Part shown: piece after piece, positions 47,643-58,664 of the stretch | Numbering within the stretch: position 1 is the first letter of the stretch | How the letters are laid out: each line of letters opens with the position of its first letter | DNA from: Cutaneotrichosporon cavernicola | Taxonomy: Eukaryota; Basidiomycota; Tremellomycetes; Trichosporonales; Trichosporonaceae | Length of the DNA: 64,000 bases | Direction of reading: 5' to 3' | Assembly: GCF_030864355.1 (NCBI RefSeq) | Contig: NC_083393.1 | Span: 2,976,001-3,040,000 of the forward strand | Translations under genes and position numbers: made by a program | Notes under the pieces: model-generated | The model's input: the letters and a program-made list of their open reading frames with translations, nothing else | Databases searched by the model: none | Told to the model about the DNA's origin: nothing

Positions 47643-48639
47643 GGTTGTTGATGATTTGGCGCACTGTACAAGTTGAGAGGCAAGTCTTGGTTGGCCAGAG
47701 TGGAGGTTGGGTGGAGGAGTTTGCAAAGTGATGGCCCAGTTGTAATGGGTTAACTAACAAAATAGGATGAATAGGAGAACATTCGAGTTGGATGGGATAT
47801 GGGATAAGAAATGACGTTATGCCTAGACCTCAAAAGGTCAGCCTGTAAGATAGCAGATGACACATGATGACCTTTTTTACACCCCTGGCAGACCTGCATT
47901 AGACCTGCATCAAGGTGACGAAACGTCATCGGATTTTTCGTGAGATTCGGTGTACAGTTCACATTTTTACATCTATCTAATGCATGTCGAGTTGGTCGTG
48001 TTGGCATAGAGTATTAGATGACAACTAGTCGTCTTCCCCTGTAAAGAGGCGTTTGTAGTGGCACGTCGAGGCGAAGGAGAGGGCCAAGGAGAAGGATGCA
48101 ACTTGGCTTGCCATTCAAGAGTACTAGATACGCTGTACCCTGAAGACGCTGGTTGGGTTAATTGGGTTGACTCTGTTGTTGGGTGACAGAGAGAGTATCT
48201 CTGTCAAAATGGGTCCAACCCTTATGTGCTGACATGTTACCTATAGCCTATAACCCCCACCCCACCCCCTCCCCTCCCCTCCCTTCCCTCCTCCCAAGCA
48301 AGGTACTCAAGACGACCACGGATTGATATTGTATCAACGTTCAAACCGAACAACTCATCCTCGCAATCATCCATCCACCACACTTGTTATCCTCCATCCT
48401 TCCTTTCGTCCCCCTCATACTTCCCCTAAATCCACAAACACCGGCTCATCACTCTACCCCGCTCAACGTCGCCATTTCCCCTCCGCTTCCGCACGGCTCT
48501 CCCCCGACTCAACTTGTCCCTGTGCGAGTCGCCAAGTCGCACCACCTTGCCACCAGACACTCGCCCACATTCTCGATAGGCCGTCCACGACCTTGTTCAT
48601 TCTGACTCGTCTCCCCTGGCCCCTCCCCCATTGCCCACC
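47643..48639. promoter_or_regulatory. Divergent intergenic region CBP4/6PGL
   Basis: About 1 kb with no supported gene. It includes AT-richer sequence at 47740-48030, a directly repeated AGACCTGCAT at about 47890-47910, a C/CT-rich tract at 48253-48297, and a pyrimidine-rich leader before the 48640 start. Confidence 0.45.
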
Positions 48640-49791
48640 ATGCCGCCCCCTCCCCCCGCCCCTCCCGTCTTCTACTCGTTCAAGGACAACCAGACCCTTG
48701 TCGGTGCGTCGTCGTTGTGCGAGCGACCGACCCAATCAGTCCGCTTTAATATGCTGACACCAGACTCGCTCGCAAACTTTGTCATCAAGGCGCAGCGGGA
48801 TGCCGTCGACAAGCGCGGCAAGTTCACCATTGCGCTCTCGGGTGGTTCGCTCGCCGCCAACCTCCGCGGCTTAGCGGGTCAGCAGAACGTTCAGTGGGAC
48901 AAGTGGTAAGCGTGACCCGACTTGACTAGACTATCGCAGGGCGCAGCTCACACACTTAGGGAGGTCTTCTTCTGCGACGAGCGTGCCGTGCCTCTGGATT
49001 CCGAGGACTCGAATTACCACTCCAACTACTTGTCGTTCCTGCAGCACGTCCCAATCCCCAAGAGCCAGATTCACACTATCAACCCTCAGCACCTCGATGA
49101 CCTCGAGGAGCTCGCGGACGACTATGAGAAGCAGCTTGTCAACCACTTTGCCGCGTCCAATGCCGCACGCTACCCTACCTTTGACTTGATGCTACTCGGT
49201 ATGGGTGTCGAGGGCGAGACGTGCTCCCTCTTTGCCGGCCACGACGTTCTCTCGGAACGTGACGCCTGGGTCACGAGCCTCGACGACGCGCCGAACGGAC
49301 CCAAGCGCCGTATCACCATGACGTGAGTTGCGAGTTGCTGTGTGGTTGTCGGCCAAAGACAAAGTGTCTGGCCCCTGCGCTACGGCATCGCCACGACACG
49401 CTCGCTGCACTCCGCTGACCACAGCATCCCCGTCCTGACGCACTGCTACCGTGCCGTCTTTGTCGTGTCGGGCCCAGAAAAGGCCGACCTTCTTCACACG
49501 GTCCTCGACGAGCCCGAGACTGGGCTCCCGTGCTCGCGAATCCGCCCTGCGTAAGTCAGAGTGCCTAGCGCACAGTCGCGCACAGGCAGTGCCTGTGATA
49601 ATGTGATATGTTGATAAAGGCTGACGCCCAGCGCCCCAGGACTCGTGTTCTGGTTCGCCGACGCCGAGGCCGCCGCCAAGACCCAGTACCCGCCAACAAC
49701 GTTCCGGTGGATAGACAACCAGAAGGAGGCCGAGGAGGCCGTTGCGTTGGCCAAGAAGCGTGCCGCACAGCGGGCCGCCGAGCAGGACTAA
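48640..49791 (+). CDS. SOL3: 6-phosphogluconolactonase
   Basis: Predicted 284-residue enzyme of the oxidative pentose-phosphate pathway, hydrolysing 6-phosphogluconolactone in the cytosol. Motifs: [14 protein letters not shown] (phosphate-binding loop), [36 protein letters not shown] and a C-terminal FWFADAEAA. Five exons: 48640-48703, 48764-48905, 48960-49322, 49425-49550, 49632-49791, sum 855. In the lactonase catalytic loop, GMGxDGHTaSLFP is usual; here [10 protein letters not shown] carries Glu-Thr in place of His-Thr, a feature also seen in some Sol-type homologues. The ATG at 48640 sits in ACCATGC context; an upstream in-frame TTG is not used. The symbol denotes family, not exact paralogue (Sol1-4). 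Confidence 0.9.
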
Positions 49792-50028
49792 TCTCTCGCG
49801 AGAGTAAACGGTCGCAGTGCGCCTGGTAGCTAGCTAGATGGGCCCCACCTGAAGCGATCAACAATTACATGAGTACCATAGCGTAGGATGGATAGAGTGG
49901 GAGCGACGTTGCGCAGAAAGTGGGGTTGCGGAGTAAACTGTGCATTGTGCGAGTGGTGATGTGTGCCGTGGTAGTGTATGGAGGATAGTCTATCCTGATA
50001 GAGTGCGCGCCCGAGGGCCGAGGGGCAC

Positions 50029-51565
50029 TTAGAAGCGGCAGCTTCCAGCCCAGCGGGGGAACGCGACAACATCACGCACGTTCGCCTGGCCAGTCACCCA
50101 GCACACCCAACGTTCCCACCCCATCCCCCACCCGCCATGGGGCACCGACCCAAACCGCCGAAGATCGAGGTACCACTGGTACTCTGCCTCTGGGAGTCCA
50201 TGGCGCGCGAGGCTATCCTTGAGCGCCTCGAGGCGGTGTTCGCGCATACTCCCCCCTGCCATCTCCCCAATCCCGGGGAACAAGAGGTCGAAGCAGGCGA
50301 CGGTCCCGGAAGACGTGGGAGCGGAGGCGTTGGCATCCGAGGGGAGCATGTAAAATGGTTTCTGTTCGGCGGGGTAGTGGGTGACGAAAACGGGCTTGCC
50401 GAAATGCTCGCACAGCCAGCGCTCGTGTTCGCTTGCCAGCCCCTCCTCGTATCCTGGGGTACGCTCGAACGGCACTTCTGCGTGCTGTTTCTCGAGTAGA
50501 ATAACGGCTTCAGCGTATGTGACGCGCTCAAAACGCCCCGTCGCAGCTTCGAGGTGTGCGAGTGGTGTTGGCTCTCTACAAGCCGGTGGAAGCGGCGGCA
50601 ATCCAGCACTTGCCCGCTCTTCAGCTTCGCTCGCGACCTGGCTAGCGGCAATACGAGCGATATCCTCCCTTGCCCGCCTAGCCCGGCCCGAATCGGAGTG
50701 GAGGAGAGAAGATACCGTATCCCTCACTCCGGCCTCGGCGATATCCAATAGGGAAGAGAGGTTATCGACGAACGCGACCTCGGCTTCAAGCATGTAGAAT
50801 TCGGCTAGGTGTCGACTAGTCTGGGATGGCTCGGCACGGAAAGCGGGGGAAAGGGTATACGTCCGTCCTAGGGCGTGGGTCGGCGCTTCGAGGTGTAGTT
50901 GTCCAGAGACGGTGAGGTTTACTGGGCGGGGGAAGAAAGGCTCCTTAGTGACAGCAGGGAGGGATTGGGAGAGGGTGAAGACTTCGCCGGCGCCTTCGCA
51001 GTCGTTGGCGGTCAGGATGGGGGTGTGGACGTGGATAAAGTCGTTGTTCTGGGGTCAGCTGATTCTTTAGAGGGCGTACCTCAAACCAGTCGTGCCAATC
51101 GCGAGCCAGCGCATCGCGCACCCGCATCGTCGCGCCCATAGCCCCCGTCCTGAACCGGAGGTGCGCATTTTCGCGCAACACCGACGCCGGCAACGCCTTT
51201 TTCTGGATAGGATATCCCTCTTCCACCCCACCCAAGACAGACGCCTCCTCAACCAGGAGCTCAACAGCCTGGCCCGATCCCTTGGAGGGCGAGAGGGGGC
51301 CACTAAAGCACACGGAAGCGCCGGGAGAGAGCGAGTCGGCTATGGGTCGGGCCGCGCCTTTTAGAACCGCTTGGAGCGTGCCGCCGCTACCGTCGTCGAG
51401 TTCGGCAAAGGCCACTTTCTTGTGTGCGCGGAGGGAACGGATCCAGCCTGATGCAGTGGAGGATGCGGGGGAGGCAGGAGAAGGGGAAGTAGGGTTGGAG
51501 GCCACCTCAACCAAGCCCCGCACGGTCGGTGCGAGGCCGCTCATCGCACGCCGCGAGACCCGCAT
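50029..51565 (-). CDS. SLM5: Asparaginyl-tRNA synthetase, mitochondrial
   Basis: Predicted 501-residue class IIb aminoacyl-tRNA synthetase that charges mitochondrial tRNA-Asn. An N-terminal basic leader (MRVSRRAMSGLAPTVRG) is followed by an OB-fold anticodon-binding domain (GWIRSLRAHKKVAFAELDDG). The catalytic core has motif 2 (FRAEPSQTSRHLAEFYMLE), YPAEQKPFYMLPSD, and motif 3 (GGWGMGWERWVCWVTG). AsnRS is preferred over AspRS because of the KPFYM/FDLLFPGIGE pattern. One 31-nt intron at 51049-51079. The frame extends upstream to an ATG at 51712, giving a 550-residue form. That start would leave only 21 bases to the divergent ZNG1 start, and the shorter form has the better presequence, so 51565 is chosen with moderate certainty. 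Confidence 0.9.
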
Positions 51566-51733
51566 CTCTGATGTCGATGTTGTTATGGTTGTCGATGTGT
51601 GATCGTCCCAAACTACGCGGTACGAACCGACTTTCCATGGTTTGATCCCGGTGGGCCCCGCCTCCACCAACCCGTGTTGCAAGGTGATATTGAGCGCTCC
51701 TGAAGTTGACATTGCTCATTACTTGAATCAACC
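51566..51733. promoter_or_regulatory. Compact bidirectional promoter SLM5/ZNG1
   Basis: 168 bp lie between the chosen divergent start codons. Part of it is also an open frame continuous with the tRNA synthetase, so some transcripts may start within and encode a longer N-terminus. No TATA box was recognised. Confidence 0.5.
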
Positions 51734-53339
51734 ATGGCTGACGAGGTACCACAGTACGTCCGCTGCACGCATACAATTCGGCAGCTGACGCCAGACTGAT
51801 TGATGTCGACGAGGTGCCAGAGTAGGTCGTCATTTGTCGACGCTAACCCAGACTCGTGGACGTCGACGAAGATGATGTCCCGGAGTGCGTCATCTAAGGA
51901 AGGCCGAGCTGACCCCAGCCTTGTGGATGTCGGAGAGGCAGCCGCTGAGCCGCGAGGGCGGGCGCGCACGCCCATTGCCGTGCGGAAGATGGTGCGCGAT
52001 AAGGTGCCGATTACGCTGTTGACGGGGTACCTTGGGGCCGGGAAGAGTACTTTGCTAGAGTGGGTTCGGGAGGCAAGGCTCTGACAAGCTTACCAACTGA
52101 CGGCAGCTATATCATGACGGAGAATCATGGGTATCGCATCGCCGTGTGCATGAATGGTACGTTTGCTACCATTTTTACAGAGCTAACGGCAGATTATGGC
52201 GACACGACCGACATCGAGTGTGCGTATCATCTCTCGTCACCTTCCCTCCTCTCCACGCCACTCTCTCCACCCTCTCTCAATGCTCCTCCTCCCATCAGAC
52301 TCCCTCCCTTCCCGTATCCCCCATCCTCCGCTTTCTTCCTCGCCCCTCGCTGCGCTCGGGACTCGAGACTCACCCCCAGCCAAAGCCCTCCAGTTCTCCA
52401 ACGACGACGGCAACGACCCGTCCGCCGGTATGCTCGCACTCCCCAACGGCTGCCTGTGCTGCAGCTTTAAGGACCTTGGCATCGCGGCGATCGAGGACAT
52501 GGTTGCCGCGCAGCGCGAGAAGGTTGACTGGGTCGTCGTCGAGCTCACGGGCTTGGCCGATCCGGCACCAATCGCAAAGTCCTTCTGGGCAAATGAGGAG
52601 ATGGGCGACCTCGAGCTCGACAGTGTCGTGTGTGTCGTCGACTCGCGGAATGTTCTCAAGGTGGGTTATGCCAGCAACTAAGGAGGAGACTGGCTGATGG
52701 CAGCAAATCGACGAGGCGCGGGACGACGGGTCGCCGAGCGAGTGCCAGCGCCAAATTGCCTGTGCCGACGTCATCCTCCTCAACAAGACTGACCTGGTCA
52801 CGCCGGAGATTCTGGACGAGGTGACCGCCGCCGTCGCTGCCATCAACCCGACTCTGAGGGTGTACAGGACAGACCACTCGCAGATCGGGCTCGACAAGCT
52901 GTTCAACTTGCGCGCGTACGCTGCTGCCCCCACAGCGATCGAGGAGTGCTCCGACTGCATCAGCCACACACACACGAAAGGGCACGCCCACACTCACGGA
53001 CACCACTCGCACGGGATCACCACCACCACCATCCCCCTTCCACCCCTCTCGGCTGAGCAGTTCGCCGCCCTCAACGACTTTCTCGAAGAGTTCATCTGGG
53101 CCGGCAAGTTGCTCGTCGACAGCAAGCCCGTATCGTGGGACGGCGAACCACCCGAGATCCTCCGCACCAAGGGCTTCATGCTCGTGGATGGAGAGGAGAA
53201 GGTAGTCCAGGGCGTCGCGGACCTGTTTGACATCCAACCGGCAGTGGGGAGTGGAGATGCGCAGCCAAAGCTCGTCTTTATTGGAAGGCGGGTGGATTCG
53301 CGGCTGGGCGACGTCGTGCGAGCGCGTCTGGGTATCTAG
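51734..53339 (+). CDS. ZNG1: ZNG1/CBWD-type zinc-chaperone GTPase (COG0523)
   Basis: Predicted 404-residue G3E-family GTPase. Seen: P-loop GYLGAGKSTLL (about residues 59-69), the metal-binding CxCC in NGCLCCSFKD (about 121-130), a switch/hydrolysis segment with ELTGLADPAPIAKSF, LLNKTDLV (guanine specificity), and a His-rich loop HTHTKGHAHTHGHHSHG (about 280-296). A CobW C-terminal domain follows. Known family role: handing Zn2+ to methionine aminopeptidase 1, docked through an N-terminal CPELVP-type motif. Here the N-terminus has three tandem VPxLxDV repeats, each split by an intron at the same place. Eight exons: 51734-51753, 51795-51821, 51852-51884, 51919-52059, 52107-52156, 52193-52219, 52380-52660, 52704-53339. 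The sixth intron (160 nt) is the least certain. Confidence 0.88.
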
Positions 53340-54049
53340 ATGCACAGCAATGGACGCTTGACCCGACTCGTCTAACGAAGCCACTTCAGTCTAACTCACA
53401 TCTCTGTATACATTTCCCTGACGCCTCGCATCACCTCCGGCTACAGTAATGCAAGTCCAAGACAGAGGCGTAATTTCAGATTGATTTAGCGGATGTGTAC
53501 TAGGATAGATATGCATCAATTGGGCGTGTCTTCTTCTAGTCACTCTGCTCAAGGATTGGGCACCGCAAAGGCAAAGGGTACACCTGACACTCTCCGCGCG
53601 TTACGCCGGCATCGACATCCACCCAGCTCTAAACAAGATATTCGTGATAACGACAGCCAGCTCATCTGTCTGTCTGAAGCACAACACCATGTCTCTGCGT
53701 TCGTTCCGTCCTCTCCGTCCTCTCCACTCCTCACTCCGACTCCGTCCACAATCCCGGTCGTTGGGATTCGGGTTGGCATCCCGTTTGAGCTGGACGAGCG
53801 CCACCAACGGCGCGGCGCAGTCTCCTGCATGAATCTCAGATCTCGACGGCAGTGACACCAGCGCCGTGTCGGCTTCATGGAGTGCATCGCCCAGAGCCAC
53901 TGTTTCCTCACGCCATCGGGCCATTTTCCCCAAGCCTGCCGGTTAGCATGAGTAGTTTGCCCCTGGTTGTCGCTGCTTGCGTCACTTTCCCATGCTGTAC
54001 CTCTCGTGTACCAGAAACCCAATTCATGCAGCCGAAGCCCGGTATACAA
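53340..54049. other. Convergent 3' flanks of ZNG1 and GIS2
   Basis: About 710 bases between two convergent genes. Short open frames exist on both strands but none has a recognisable motif. The minus-strand portion probably includes the GIS2 3' UTR. Confidence 0.45.
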
Positions 54050-55035
54050 CTATTCCGCCACTTGGACCTGGTTCGTCGGACAGTCACTGCCGTCAGCTTG
54101 GAGATGGTGGCATCATCAGGCGGGCGAGGCGATGTCATCACTGCAACTCGCTCCGCGTCGCATGACTCACCGCGCAATGTGCCCCGTCTCGCTGCACTTG
54201 TAGCACTTTTTGGCAGAGTCGTCGCGGGGCGCGAGGCAGTCGCGTGCCAGGTGGTTGTCGCCATTGCACCGGCTGATGTCAGTCTGAATCATAATTCTCA
54301 GAATCCTCGGGATATGGGGTCCGACAGCCCGAAAAGTCGAGCCAGACTGGTCAGAGATATGCCGAAAGTTCAGGATGTCAGGGAACGGCGGGCAGATACG
54401 ACAGGCGAGTTGGACTCGGCCTCGGATCACGAGTCAAGCCAAGAGCCTGCCCAGCTTGGCTGACCCTAGCAATCCCGTCGCCGAAGTATGCCAGGATCGG
54501 GATCGGCGGCCCAAACCTAACTCACTAGCACTTGACCGGCGTGCCGTCGGGGTTGGCGACGCGGGGTCGGGGCGGTCCAAACGCTCCCCGGCGAGACGAC
54601 GGGCACATGCGCGCAATATGTCCCGGCCGTCCGCACTGGTAGCACTTTTGGAAATTTCCGAACACGCCATGTCCTCCGTGTCCTGCGTTTCCCCCGAACC
54701 CAAGGGCGCCCCGAAGAGTCGGGCAGTCAACCTTGACGTGGCCCACCCCTCCACAAGCGTAGCATTGCTTGCCGTCCGTCGTGCGAGGATGGGGGCAGTT
54801 TGTGCTCTCATGTCCGGCCTCGCGGCAGTTGTAGCACAGTCGCGACGGTGACTGGCAGTTCTCAGCGATGTGGCCCACTGGCGTTAGAAGGGACGGTGGG
54901 TGGTGGTCGACGCACAGTTGCCGCATCTCAAGTTAGCGAGAGCCTTGTGATGTAGGGTGTAGCCAGAACTCACTTGAAGCACCCCTGTCGGGAGCCGGGA
55001 ATCGAGGCGGTCGCGCTGGTGTAAGCATGTCTCAT
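54050..55035 (-). CDS. GIS2: CCHC zinc-knuckle nucleic-acid-binding protein, Gis2/CNBP-like
   Basis: Predicted 187-residue protein with six CCHC zinc knuckles: CFKCGNLGHIAENC, CYNCREAGHESTNC, CYACGGVGHVKVDC, CYQCGRPGHIARMC, CYRCNGDNHLARDC and CYKCSETGHIARDC. Gis2/CNBP/Byr3 proteins have about seven and bind G-rich mRNA, associate with ribosomes and stress granules and modulate translation. A Gly/His-rich linker separates knuckles three and four. Exons in order: 54974-55035, 54916-54926, 54526-54877, 54171-54272, 54050-54086 (sum 564). The second exon is only 11 nt and encodes part of knuckle one; without it that knuckle is destroyed. Its acceptor is TTGAG. The fifth knuckle is split by a 253-nt intron. 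The ATG at 55035 is the first in frame; a further upstream 5' exon cannot be excluded. Confidence 0.85.
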
Positions 55036-57458
55036 GTGACCTGTGAACGACGCACAACATTATGTTGTTGTTGCAGAGGCTAACTGAGATCAGCGTCGAG
55101 AACATTGTTGCGCCCGGGTACGTTTGCCGGGATGGTCACGTGAGCTTGGCCTGCCTTGCGTTGCTGGGCTTGCGGGCATGCAGCGCACTCACTCTTGATC
55201 GTCTTCCCGCGCGTCAGTCTTCCTCTATCGCTATTGCTATCGCTTCGCTTCTCGCTGTCTCACTGGGCCACTGCTACTTCCTCCGCGACGTGTCGCCTTG
55301 AAGATGAATGTGATGTGGGCAAGAAAAAATGTGTCAAGGTTAATGGGGAGATGAGATACCGGCCACGAGAGCCGGTGTAAGCCGAGGATCGCGCCAAAGT
55401 ATTAGGATGGGGATGGGGATGGGGACGGGTGGTGGTGTATGTTGTGTTGCTGGGCTCACGACCGGTGCACGGTTAGTGAGTAGCTGTATCTATTGTTCGT
55501 CTCCGTCTCGGGCCTCATTCTCTCCTCACTCATCCTCTCACTCTGCTCTCTGTCTCTCTCTCTCTCTTGCGTACTCTGTGTCTGTGCTTCGATTTTGAGA
55601 AGGGCCGGCACGGCACATCGTTAGGCGGTTGTAGTTGCCGGACATGGCCGAATTCCGTGCATCCGGTTCATGTCATGTCGCTGATATACCACGTCAATTC
55701 TCGCGTGGAACTTGATTAGGCGGAGATCGAAAAGACACCGCGTACCGCGTCCTTGCGTCTCTTCGACCACGTGTCCCATCGCCCCTGATGACCGACATGT
55801 TGCCCCTGCTTCTGTGCTTCCGTGCTTCCGTGCTTCCGATCGGCCAACCCAGCGCCTGGGAACGAAAAACCGAGCCGGCATGTAACCAGTCCCTGTCGTC
55901 CTCTCGTCCTGGCGTCCTGTCATCCTGTTGAGCTATCAAGCCTGCAGGCTTGCAAACTCGGTCTTGAGTGGCAAGTTGGAGATGAGAGAGTGGCAGACAT
56001 GGCAGGCGGCAACCGGCCAGGCAGCGTGACGCGTGGGCTGACGACATGTCAGAGGGATAGTGAGCGTGACAAGGCTTGTTTTTTTTTTTTCAATTGCCCG
56101 TCAATTGCTCGTCTCGGGGACGTTGATGTCAATCTCACTTTGATGAAACCCTCTTGACACTAACCTCTCTCTCCGACGTGCCTAGCCACCAGACAGCCCT
56201 CGTGGGATCAAGGTGGCTCTCACCTCAGCTCCAGCTCTCGCTCCTTCCAGCTCCAATCTCTCGCGCCAAGACATTGTCCACCCTAGGTACCTGCACCGCC
56301 TTGAAGCTCGTGATCAATCGCTCATGTATCCTCATGTGCACGCACGAAACTGGAGCAGGGTCCCCTTGGACCAGGCCCCACTCTGTCTCCCACAGAAAAT
56401 CTCACGCCACCATTCCAGCTGCCAGATATTTTCCCAGCTACCAGCTTCCAGATGCCACGAGCCACAAGCTGGCGACCACCCCCACGTCGTTTCAACCCAC
56501 CCCCTGGACCGATACCGCTGCCGCGCGCCCCGCTTCCCTATTTGAGATGGATTGAACCAAAGTGGGGAACCAGATGTGGACGTGGGATGTGAACAGGGAC
56601 AAGGGGAATCGAATACATTTGCGCAAGTGTCCTCATGTTCGGCAGATCGCGGCATTCAATATATCCTCATGGATCATGGATGAAGGAACAAGGATTCTAG
56701 CCTTCAGGGTTAACAGGGATTTAGGGACCACCTAGGGTATAAAAGTCAGGGGAAGTGTCTAGAGTGACCAGAGTGACCAAAGAGTTATCCAACATATCCA
56801 ATACAACCAATACCAGCCCTCTTTAGCCTCTGTAGTTGTGCAACTACAACAATCGTAGTCAATGACGTAATGTGACGTTTGTCTAATGGACGTGCACCAG
56901 AAGCTAGTCCAAACGAAGAGTAGTTACGTTCATAGTTAGACTTGGCACTCAAGGACAGTTAGGATCATATTGTATTATCTCCGCTCGGCCATCAGCTATC
57001 TAGCTGGCTGCGGGCAATGAGCAATGGTAATGGTGTATTGGGCCTGCGCATCCCACCCACAACTACTCTAGAATGTCAATCGCGCGCAGTAATAGGGCCA
57101 GCTCCCCCCAATACTGCTGCGCAGTAGTCAGTACCTGTGCTACCCATGTGCGTACAATGTACGGCTAACCACCCATACGACCCCCACAGAAGGCATTGGC
57201 ATTAGCTCGTGGCGGCAGCAACCCGCTAGCCCCTCAGCCGCTGGTCATCTGGGAGATCAACCTGTACCCGCGCCCCTTGCCCAACTTAGTCCAAACCGTG
57301 TCCAATCCCTCTCTGTGGCCCTCTCTTTCAGAAGCGACAGCCCACCTCGACCGATCATACCCTCTATTCATCATCATCATTCTCTTTTCTCTCACTTCTT
57401 CATCCACTCCATCCACTTCAACCAACCACACACACAGTTACATTCAAACCCATAAACA
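55036..57458. promoter_or_regulatory. 2.4-kb divergent intergenic region GIS2/GPI-protein gene
   Basis: No coding gene supported. It includes tandem GTGCTTCC units at 55808-55838, a T12 run at 56079-56090, and a clear TATA box (GGTATAAAAG) at about 56738. A CAA-rich leader-like segment follows at 56785-56820, with a perfect 8-bp inverted repeat (TGTAGTTG/CAACTACA) at 56831-56848. A good candidate short intron lies at 57148-57189 (GTGCGT ... CTAAC ... CACAG). The right part may be the promoter and spliced 5' leader of the surface-protein gene. Confidence 0.45.
56738..56744 (+). promoter_or_regulatory. TATA box
   Basis: TATAAAA in plus-strand orientation followed about 45 bases later by an A/C-rich leader (CCAATACAACCAATACC-like) typical of strongly expressed fungal genes. 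No long open frame follows until 57459. Confidence 0.5.
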
Positions 57459-58664
57459 ATGTACACCTCTGTCTTCACCTCTCTCCTCATGGCCGTCGCC
57501 GTCTGGGCTCAGGACGGTCCTCGCATTGAGACCCCGGTGAGTTTGCATGCCATCATCACTCAAGAGAGCGCTAGCTGATGCGACTTTAACACCTTCCTCG
57601 ACCTTCCTACGCCACCACTCATGTCTTTGCCACCTCTCTCGTCATCCCATCCACTCTTGTATACTACTGGGCGGTACTTGCACACCTGCAGGCCTCGGTT
57701 GTCCAGTGCCGTGAGTTTCCTGACCTATAATTGATTTGTTCAACCGCTGACGTGGTCCAGAGCCCGCTCGTCTCATGTGGAGCGGTGGCTCGCCCCCTTA
57801 CTGGATGTAAGTAACAATCTCCATATCTCGTGTGTCGTGTGTTGTGTGTGGTGGCTGCTGCCGTTGTGGATGGCTGCGATGCTGGGGCCCGGAGTTGGAA
57901 TGTGATTTCCGAGGTGGCAGGCGTCATTCCCATCGGCCTTCGGGCCGGTCCGCAGGCACGTTGTCTTGCCAACGATAGTTTGCCCATCGTCCACGGTCCA
58001 TGGGCTGTGTTCACACACCGACCATCACCGAGGCCATACCCAGCATCCACACAGGGTGGATCGGCGCGAACAGACGCTAACGAACAGCACGGTTATCCCC
58101 GCCGGCCAGGCTGGGGCCGCTCCCATCATGACGCTCAAGGACAGCACAACCGACACCTCGATGACCTGGAACGTCAACCTCGCCCCCAACACTCAGGTTT
58201 CGCTCCAGATCCGTGACGGCTCGGGCAATGTCCAATTCTCGTCGCCCATCACCGTCCAGGCTGGCTCGGACACTGCCTGCATGAGCGCCTCCGCCACGGG
58301 CACCGACTCTGCTGGTGCCGAGGCCGGTGCGTCCGGCGCACCCACCAACTCTGGCTCGGCTCCGGCTGCCTCTGGTTCGACTCCCGCAGCGGGTGACTCG
58401 GCCTCGGCCTCGGCTCCGGCGGCTTCGGCTTCTACCCCTGCGGCTTCCGCCTCGGCTCCAGCCGCCAGCCCCAGCTCCGCTGCTAAGCCGACGTCGTCTG
58501 CCGCCGTCCCGTCGGGGTCGGCTTCGCAATCCGGCTCGGCTGCGGCTAGTGCCTCGACCCCCCCGGCGGCGACTACCTCGCAGTCCAACGCGGATGCGTT
58601 GGCCGCCAATGTCCCCATCATTGGTGCCGCCGCTGTCGCGGCCGCCATCATGGCCTACGTCTAA
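57459..58664 (+). CDS. Secreted Ser/Ala/Pro-rich probable GPI-anchored surface protein
   Basis: Predicted 239 residues. A signal peptide (MYTSVFTSLLMAVAVWAQ) is followed by a compact beta-rich domain (about 25-125). This contains the VVQCQPARLMWSGGSPPYWI and SLQIRDGSGNVQFSS motifs found in many small basidiomycete cell-surface proteins. A roughly 90-residue Ser/Ala/Pro-rich stalk with ASAPAAS-type repeats comes next, then a C-terminal hydrophobic segment (VPIIGAAAVAAAIMAYV) after a small-residue site, consistent with GPI attachment. Function unknown; structural or adhesive cell-wall roles are typical for the class. Four exons: 57459-57536, 57692-57710 (19 nt), 57761-57806, 58088-58664. The last intron (281 nt) is long for this genome. 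GPI attachment is inferred from layout. Confidence 0.8.

Noticed and set aside
52963..53014. His-rich tract in ZNG1 as a sign of a separate metal-binding peptide gene
   Set aside because: It is in frame within the CobW-type protein, where His-rich loops are common.
53549..54049. 166-codon minus-strand frame continuous with the last GIS2 exon region
   Set aside because: The spliced GIS2 frame ends at a TAG at 54050-54052; the downstream open frame has no motif and is probably 3' UTR.
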